Assembly (NCBI GenBank): GCA_036897095.1
Contig: JAYMSP010002231.1
Coordinates: 1 to 25,442, forward strand
From: Plantago elongata
Taxonomy: Eukaryota > Streptophyta > Magnoliopsida > Lamiales > Plantaginaceae
DNA: 25,442 bases
Direction of reading: 5' to 3'
Shown piece after piece: positions 19,221 through 25,442 of the stretch (position 1 is the first letter of the stretch; each line of letters starts with the position of its first letter). Under the pieces are notes generated by a model. The model did no database searches. It had not been told where the DNA came from and worked only from the letters and a program-made list of their open reading frames with translations. The position numbers were made by a program, and so were the translations under genes.

Positions 19221-20380
19221 AAGAGTTAGTTTCGTGTTTCAGAAACAGAACCACTTAGACTTAACACTCTTCTTGTGGGAATCCATTTCTGAATAGATTT
19301 CTTAGGAGAAGGTTTTTGTCTACTTGGAACATAAGGAGGAATCTTTGAAACATCGGATCTCAAATTGATTTTCCTTCTTGGTGTGTTCCTTGGTGTTCCT
19401 CGTGCTAGCTTCAGAGACCTGTCAAGTTTCTGAGTTTAGTTTTCAACAAGCTTAGTATTCCTGACCAAGTTTCTTCTAGCCCTGGCATTCAAATTTACAG
19501 TGGCTTGGAATTGCTTTCACTTCTGATAATTGCTAAAAGCAATTCAAGCTTTCCACCATTTCTCTTGTCCTTCCTTGTATTGTTGCATTAGGACCTTTCG
19601 ATAGCACGATAGTCAATACCATTGGGAGCACCATTGGCTTACTGAACACGATTTTCAGCAGCCTCACTAGTTTCTCCATCATTCATATATCTATAGAATG
19701 CCACAGTAGGAAATACACACAATCCGGCGATGCTTCCCTTCCTAATGATACAACATTGTTGATGATCACAAGTTAAAGGATCATGTTTCTTTTCAAAAAC
19801 CTTTTCCACAAGTTTCTTTGGGACTTATTGTTCCTTCAAATGTTTAGTCGCAATAGCTTTCCCTTTGTTAAGAATCTTAGCTTTATGGAGAAATGCTATA
19901 GACTTCTTTGGAACCAATCTGTTGACTTTTTACAATGGTCAACCTTTCATCACTCATTTTCAGAGGAGTAGAATTCTTTATTGAGCATCAAGTCCAAGTC
20001 CACCTTTCTCAGAAGGATCTCTCAAGTATGATTGAACCTCCGTGAGAGTATCACTAGCTTTGACAAATGATTTGAAAGATACTTCTTTCTTTTTGAGATC
20101 TTAATTTTCAAAAAGAATTTTCTTCAACTTCTCATTTAGATCATTCAAGGCTAGCTCACGAGAATTTTCATTCTCCAATATCTAGGATTTTAGAGATGCT
20201 ATTTCAGCGTCTTTATTCTCAGATACTTTGGTCAAATTAGAAACCTTTTTTTCAAGAGTTTCTTTGTATTCTTCCAGAATTTTGATTTCTGACTCGACAA
20301 CCAAATTTTGTTTTCTCATATCGATCAAGTTCACTCTTGACCAATTCCAAATCCATAATGCCGTCATCATCACTTTCATA
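19221..20380 (-). pseudogene. Element C gag-protease linker, broken
   Basis: It corresponds to 4589-5710 of element A. The upstream part (20379-20182) is rich in Glu, Lys and Leu (EIKILEEYKETLEKKVSNL) and coiled-coil-like; the downstream part is basic, with Arg/Lys/Pro-rich segments before the protease. Frameshifts and stops are frequent. Confidence 0.65.
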
Positions 20381-21299
20381 TTACAAGAATTGTGATGTGT
20401 TTATTACCTCTTCAACCATAAGACATTCTTCAATGTCGGAGATATCAGGACCTACAACCTCAGCAACTCCGCACAAGTCATTCTTCTTTTGGCTAAAGTC
20501 GATAACATCGTGAGTTATTCCGCACGATTCTGGTGATGGTAATTTTGAGTCATCTGAATCTTCAATTTCTGAATCCGACTCAATATCTAGAGCATCAAGT
20601 TGAATTTGGATCTTCTTTCTCTCTTCAGTAAGCAATACCCTCTGAGTTCTTTTAAATGTTCTTCTCTCTTTCTTGTCAACCGTCTTCAGCTGCAACCAAT
20701 CTTCGTTGGTTGTTTCATAGTTTACGGTGCCCAAATGTAAAAAGAGTTCCACTTGAGTGATTTGGGGCATTCCCTGGTTGAAGTAGAAATACTGGATATG
20801 CTCCCAATTATGGTTTAAGCTTCTGACGATGATTTTCACCTTCTCAGAATTTAAATATCTATCACTTTCTCCAAGTGGAGCCATATCACTCATGAGAGTA
20901 GAAAACCGAAAATCAAGTTCTTCTAGAGTTCCAGAAGGACCCTGTTTGAAGTTTTGGAATTTCAATTTCAATACTTCGAACATATTTTCCTTGGTTTTCT
21001 CAGTTCCGGCACATATTTCTTCATTCAATTGCTAGACAACTTTTGCCGACTTTGCACACCATAGTTTGCACTGTATGTGCTAAGGTTTCGATCGAATGAT
21101 GATATTACAAGCTTCACCATACAACTTGTGTCTCTTGGCATCTTTCGATGTTCAAAGTTCACGAGGTTTGTCTTCATACTCAACTTGTCCAGCAGCAGCA
21201 CGACCACTATCGCTAGTGGAAGTGTCACTACCTTCAGCTTCAGTGTTTCTTCGACCATCAGATACTTCAATCACGTGCTTGAGTTGTCTTATTTTGATT
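20381..21299 (-). pseudogene. gag: Element C gag, lacking N-terminus and zinc knuckle
   Basis: Gag begins without its own start, fused to LTR sequence at about 21300, at the residues KIRQLKHVIEVSDG. Stops fall in the first third (TGA in REL-stop-TSKDA). From 21028 a 215-codon frame is open: MNEEICAGTEKTKENMFEV, the core LEELDFRFSTLMSDM, then NYETT joined directly to LKTVDKKERRTFKRTQ. In A and B about 120 residues including the zinc knuckle lie between those points, so C has lost its nucleocapsid motif. The frame continues through an acidic Ser-rich part to VINTSQFL. Confidence 0.85.
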
Positions 21300-21864
21300 G
21301 AGAGTCGTTTGAATAGTATCCATTAGACCTTCCCGAATTCAATCCGTTGATATAACGAAATAAGTACTCAGATGACCCTTTCTCATTTTTCAGAGAGGAC
21401 TAAGCTTGATCGACTTTTCAGTCGGTATAATTAATACACTGTACTATTTCTTTGTCCTATAGTCTCAACGGACACATGAGCCTTTCTGAAAGCTAGCTTG
21501 CTCCTTGACTCAATGATGTCATATATTCAGAGACATGTAATGTGCCATTCAAACTGTAAAATATTCTTTCTGAACATTGTCTATCTTGGGAGACTAACCC
21601 TTATGTCTTCATCAAACTTATGAAATCTTCAGTCTTCAAATCATCGATTAAAATCCATTGGTAGGATCCTTCTTCATGGCCTTCTCAAAATATAAAATTA
21701 TATATTCAGAGACCAAATAATCCTAATACAAGTTTAACTAGACTAACATACTAAGTGATTCCTCTTTTATAATGTTCATGTAAACTAAGAGTACTAGTCA
21801 CCTTTATGTACTAAAGATAAGTCCTATGGTTTTTGATGAAAAATACTAACAGATATTCCTAACT
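21300..21864 (-). repeat. Truncated LTR of element C
   Basis: It begins (minus) AGTTAGGAATATCTGTTAG at 21864, an LTR start with TG changed to AG, directly after the DEVI codons of gag B. It runs about 565 bp to GATACTATTCAAACGACT, then joins gag C. The TATA box, LTR 3' half, PBS and gag start are missing. It is clearly more diverged from the other LTRs than they are from each other. Confidence 0.78.
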
Positions 21865-23214
21865 ATTACCTCATCACCCATACGTCATTCTTCAATGTTG
21901 GAGATGTCAGGACCTACAATCTCAGCAACTCCACACAAATCATTCTTCTTTAGTCCAAAGTCGATTACATCGTGAGTAATCCCACACAATTCTGGTGATG
22001 ATAATTTTGAGTTCTCTGAATCCTCATCTTCAAAATCTGACTCAATATCTAGAGCATCAAGTTGAATTTGGATCTTCTTTCTCTATTCAGTGAGCAATAC
22101 CCTCTGAGTTATTTTAAAATTTCTTCTCTCCTATTTGTCACCCATCTTAAGCTTGTTAAAAGGAGGACAATAAAGTTTGTAGTGACCGGGTTTCTGAAAA
22201 TAGAAGCAGATGTCATTTCCAATCTCAATAACTTCAGTACTAACAACTTTTTGAGCAGGATTGTTCAGAGAGTTGTTCATTTGAATGTTCTTATACGGAT
22301 GATAGTTTGGAGTGAGATGCTTCGTTAGATTCTCTTTTGCTTTTCTCCTTTCTATCTCTTGACTCACATATTTCTTCATGTGACGCACTGCAAGAGCATT
22401 TTCTTCAGACACTTCCTTGGTATCCTTATTTTCAGAAGTACCTTCTGTAACTAAAGCAACACTCTGCAACTTTTTAGCTGCAACCAGTCCTCGTTGGGTT
22501 GTCTCATAGTTCATAGTGGCTAAATGTTAAAAGAGTTCCACTAGAGTGATTTGGGGCATTCCTTGATTGAAATATAAATGCTTTGTATGCCCCCAATTCT
22601 GGTTCAAAATTTCTGACGATGGTTTTCACCTTTTAAGAATTTGAATATATATCACATTCTCTAAGTTCAGCCATATCACTCATGAGAGTAGTAAACCGAA
22701 AATTAAGTTCTTCCAGAATTTTAGTGGGACCATGTTTGATGTTTTGAAATTTCAATTGCAAAACCTCGAACTTGTATTCCTTGGTTTTCTCAGTTCCGGC
22801 ATAGATTTCATCAATCAATGGCCAGACAACTTTCACAGTTTTGCACACCACAATTTGCACTGTATATGCTTAGGTGTCAATGGAATGATGAGGCTAGGAG
22901 CTTGACCAACGAACTTGTGTCTCTTGGCATCTTCTGATGTCCAGAGTTCACGAGGTTTGTCTTCATACCCAACTTGTCTAGCAGCAAGACGACCACTATC
23001 ACTAGTAGAAGTGTCACTACCTTCAGCATCAGCGTTTCTCCAACCATCATATACTCCTATCACTTGATTGAGATGTCTAATTTTGATTGGTCCTTCGTTG
23101 ATAACATAGATCATCTCATCACTGATCACTGATTCCCTCAAGATGCAGCATCATGTTGTCCTTCCATTTCTCGTAATTCTCGGGCTTCAGAATCGGAGCA
23201 TCACTTAGAGACAT
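21865..23214 (-). pseudogene. gag: Element B gag, broken and cut by C
   Basis: It starts at the ATG at 23214 with MSLSDAPILKPENYEKWK, the typical copia gag opening with Tyr and Trp. A 7-nt duplication (AGTGATC) near 23117-23130 shifts the frame. The next segments carry DEMIYVINEGPIKIRHLNQ, LEELNFRFTTLMSDM and, from 22514, NYETTQRGL. The zinc knuckle at 22208-22167 has its second Cys changed to Phe (CFYF..HX4C). Gag ends at DEVI, where the C LTR starts, so the rest of B's gag and any B pol are absent. One stop lies just upstream of this point. Confidence 0.85.
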
Positions 23215-23316
23215 ACCTGCACATTTAACACACAAATAAAACGTCCTCGGAAAGCGAAAAAAACCTTTACCTATCTGGGGGATCGAGGTTCAGTGCAGAA
23301 GGCTTGGGAACATCCT
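23215..23316 (-). other. Leader between PBS and gag B
   Basis: About 100 bp matching the A leader in its conserved parts (GTTCCCAAGCCTTCTGCA; GAGGACGTTTTA), with no ORF. It may contain the packaging signal, as in other LTR elements. Confidence 0.55.
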
Positions 23317-23328
23317 GCCCTGATACCA
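23317..23328 (-). other. Primer-binding site of the compound element
   Basis: TGGTATCAGGGC on the minus strand, two bases after the LTR end. It differs by one base from the plant initiator tRNA-Met site. Confidence 0.9.
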
Positions 23329-23355
23329 CTTGTTGGTCCAGATAACGACAAAGGA

Positions 23356-23395
23356 AAAGACTAAAGGGGGTGGGGGGTGGGGGTGAATAGTCTTT
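23356..23395. repeat. LTR-end hairpin with a G-rich loop
   Basis: AAAGACTA (23356-23363) pairs with TAGTCTTT (23388-23395) around G5-T-G6-T-G5-T-G on the plus strand. The loop contains several G runs and might form a G-quadruplex in single-stranded DNA. Confidence 0.7.
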
Positions 23396-24013
23396 ACAAA
23401 CTTTTATCGATAAACACGATTTCTCATGTACTTTAAGGTATCTGATACTTATAATCAGAGAGCGGAAATCTTTATGCGATAGATAACTGAGTTTGTGCTT
23501 TGCAATAGAAACTGTGTATGTGTGTGTGTGTGTGTCTGTGTTGCTGAGATGTAAATAGAGAAAGTAAATGACACAACAAGTATAGTGGTATCTGGAGGTG
23601 GCGTAATCCTCCAACTAATTACTCGACCGTTCTGAGACCTGGATTTCACTAGAACAAATAATTGAGTTCACCTTATAATTCTCTTTATAAGTTTTCAATT
23701 ATGTCCAGAGAGGTTGAAGAATCAAGACTACTTAATATACTTGTTCATTGTATGGTAGCTTTCTCTTTACTGACCCATGTTTGTGAGATTTGTTCAAGAG
23801 CATGAATCTCAGATAGTTATCCAACAATTCAACTCTTTGACAAATTACACTACTTGTTGAAGGATCTCCACTTAGAACTACTAGTGAATTCTCGATCTTG
23901 TTAGTCACAACAGATAGCTTGGAGAACTGTAGTAAGAATGCTTGAGAGAATACTTGCTTGATTGTAGACATGAACGTAGTTCGTGTGTGTATTTCTCAGC
24001 TTCTAAGTGGTGA

Positions 24014-24021
24014 TATTTATA
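24014..24021 (-). promoter_or_regulatory. LTR TATA box
   Basis: TATAAATA, the only intact TATA among the LTRs in this window; the equivalents read CATAAATA (2337) and TACAAATA (8919-8912). It lies about 560 bp into the LTR. Confidence 0.6.
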
Positions 24022-24580
24022 GATGAATTTGATAGTCGTTTGAATAGTATCTGTTAGACATATTTCAAATTCAGTTCGTTCATATCTTGAAATTTGTACT
24101 CCCATGTGTATATCTCTTTCAAAGAGTTATGTAGAAGGATAGTGACTTTTCTGTCCAGCATTAAATGCAGTGTACTATATTTCGTCATGTAGTCTCAACA
24201 GATGAATGTAGCTTTCTGAAGCATCACATGTTCCATATCCCAGAAACTTGTTATCTCAGAAACATAATTGTGACTTTGTTTTGTGAACAAAACACAAGTC
24301 TATACATAGCTTTCTGGAAGCAACTATCTAAGGAGACTTTCCTCCTTTGTCTTCTGATACCTTTGTTCAAAAGGTCTTCTCCTTTTCATGGATGCCTCCT
24401 CTGAGCTAAATAAAAATTACATTCAGAGACCTAACATCCTATTACAAGGTTTCTAAAAACTATCATACTTGGTGTATTTCTTCTTTACATTGGTCAACTG
24501 ACCTAGAGTGCAATACACCTTTCTGAAACTATGATATGTCATTGTGCTGAGTGATCAAATACTAACGAATATTCCTAACA

Positions 24581-25057
24581 TTTTCATCTCACAATCTCAT
24601 TTTTTCTTGAATCACTACTAACTTATGTGAAAGTCGTGTTTATATGATGATGTTTGTATATGCAGATCTAGTGTTTTCACCAAATTTTGCTCAGATTCAA
24701 AAAATAGATTTGAAAATCGCGCACAACAGTGATAAAATGTTCTTCAACATTTGTATAATGTTTTTATATTAGAACAATATTGTTCTAGACTATATTGATG
24801 TTAATAACTTCAACAAAATATAATTAACTGTTCATTTAACAAATATGTTTAAATCAGTACTTTTTTGTTGATATGTTTAATGTATTGATGATATACATCA
24901 AAACTTGAACCCTAATGCTGATAATCGTGAAATTACTATCCTATATTATGTATGTATTGTTCTAATTCATTCTTTCAATGTTTCTGAAAATGTCTGAAAT
25001 GAAACTAGGATAAATCATTGTGTTGAGTGATCAAAATACTAAAAGATATTCCTAACA
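24581..25057 (-). repeat. Duplicated LTR start plus AT-rich insert
   Basis: 25057 to about 24996 (minus) repeats the first 60 or so bases of the LTR (TGTTAGGAATATCTTTTAG...TAGTTTCA). The remaining 415 bp or so is AT-rich DNA not found elsewhere in the window, containing an 18-bp perfect palindrome TAGAACAATATTGTTCTA at 24770-24787. No ORF. The outer LTR start is the one bordered by the GGAAA duplication. Confidence 0.75.
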
Positions 25058-25062
25058 GGAAA
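25058..25062. repeat. Right target-site duplication GGAAA
   Basis: It directly follows the outer LTR terminus CCTAACA and matches 8058-8062. Element A's RT resumes at once as CTACTTTTAGATCAAG. Confidence 0.93.
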
Positions 25063-25360
25063 CTACTTTTAGATCAAGTATATGTCAATGACATTGTATT
25101 TGGATCTAAAGACAAGTAACTTTGTGATGACTTTGCAAATCTCATGAAAATAAATTTGAAATGAGCATGATGGGAGAATTGAACTACATCCTAGGATTGC
25201 AAGTCAAGCCGCTCGATGATTGAATATTATTAGTCAGACAAAGTATGCAAATGATATGCTCAACAAGTTCAATCTGAAGCCTTATGAAAAGATTGCTAAG
25301 GTAACTATGAGCATAGGAACCAAAATAACTTATACTGAATCTGACAAGAGTGTTGAAGAA
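25063..25360 (+). pseudogene. Element A reverse transcriptase, second half
   Basis: It continues the frame broken at 8062: LLLDQVYVNDIVFGSKDK, then a stop (TAA where C has CAA). The catalytic box reads YVND (25081-25092), with the first Asp changed to Asn. Frameshifted thumb-domain sequence follows, homologous to 16751-16540 (minus). It ends at 25360, where another LTR is inserted. Confidence 0.88.
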
Positions 25361-25442
25361 TGTTAGTTCAGATAATGGCAAAGGAAAAGACTATTGGGGG
25401 GGGGGGGGGAATAGTCTTTTCAAACTTTCGTCGATAAACAGT
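25361..25442 (-). mobile_element. LTR end of element D, running off the window
   Basis: TGTTAGTTCAGATAATGGC starts abruptly inside element A's RT and matches the LTR 3' end in reverse (TGTTGGTCCAGATAA...). A G14 tract at 25396-25409 is framed by a perfect 11-bp inverted repeat (AAAAGACTATT, 25385-25395; AATAGTCTTTT, 25410-25420). The likely target-site copy is AAGAA at 25356-25360, unconfirmed because the other end is outside. Confidence 0.8.

Larger units (their letters stand above)
23331..24580 (-). repeat. 5' LTR of the compound element (inner LTR start)
   Basis: 1,250 bp from TGTTAGGAATAT at 24580 to TTGGACCAACA at 23331. It is closely similar to 8063-9467 but lacks about 190 bp between positions equivalent to 8394 and 8582. 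A second copy of the LTR start lies further out, at 25057. Confidence 0.88.
8063..25057 (-). mobile_element. Compound Maximus/SIRE-like copia element B/C
   Basis: A 16,995-bp unit on the minus strand, starting TGTTAGGA at 25057 and ending CCAACA at 8063, flanked by a GGAAA duplication. Order: 5' LTR, PBS, gag B, partial LTR C, gag C, pol, spacer, extra ORF, PPT, 3' LTR. Two gags but only one pol and one 3' LTR fit a nested insertion of C into B followed by recombination that removed the remainder of B, or a template-switch product. All coding parts are disrupted. It sits in element A's RT in antisense orientation. Confidence 0.85.

Noticed and set aside
23217..23270. Possible GT...AG intron in the leader of gag B (GATAG|GTAAAGG...TGTGCAG|GTATG)
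   Set aside because: At 54 bp it is below the usual plant minimum, and the same block in element A lacks the donor context. Chance GT/AG is more likely.

Overview
This window looks like plant nuclear DNA made almost entirely of LTR retrotransposons. The main family is a Ty1/copia element of the Maximus/SIRE type: LTRs of about 1.3-1.4 kb (TGTTAGGA...CCAACA), a primer-binding site resembling initiator tRNA-Met, the order gag-protease-integrase-RT-RNase H, a long extra ORF after pol, and an AAAAAGGGGG polypurine tract before the 3' LTR. I see no host gene, rRNA, tRNA or CRISPR array. The species cannot be named from this sequence; an angiosperm is the safe reading.

Layout. 1-2303: the right part of a Ty3/gypsy-like LTR, rich in small hairpins and short tandem repeats, which breaks the 5' LTR of copia element A. 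2304-8062 and 25063-25360 (+ strand): element A (partial 5' LTR, PBS, gag, protease, integrase, RT), interrupted inside RT. 8063-25057 (- strand): a 16,995-bp compound element B/C inserted in A, flanked by a 5-bp target-site duplication GGAAA (8058-8062 and 25058-25062). 25361-25442: the end of a further LTR of the same family (D), also inserted in A's RT and running off the window.

Reading the compound element in its own direction (right to left): 5' LTR with a duplicated start and about 415 bp of foreign AT-rich DNA; PBS; a first, broken gag (B); a truncated second LTR (C) fused directly to a second gag; one pol; a noncoding spacer with a TATA box; a 5.2-kb extra ORF; PPT; 3' LTR. All coding regions carry stops, frameshifts or deletions, so nothing here looks autonomous.

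The most unusual part is the extra ORF (15058-9887, minus). It has its own TATA-like promoter about 190 bp upstream of its ATG. Its middle is a run of four small exons (108, 111, 152 and 117 bp) separated by introns of 61-87 bp with plant-like GT...AG ends. All introns are in phase 0, and the exons start and end alike. An intron-bearing, separately promoted ORF inside a copia retrotransposon suggests capture of a cellular gene or a spliced accessory gene.
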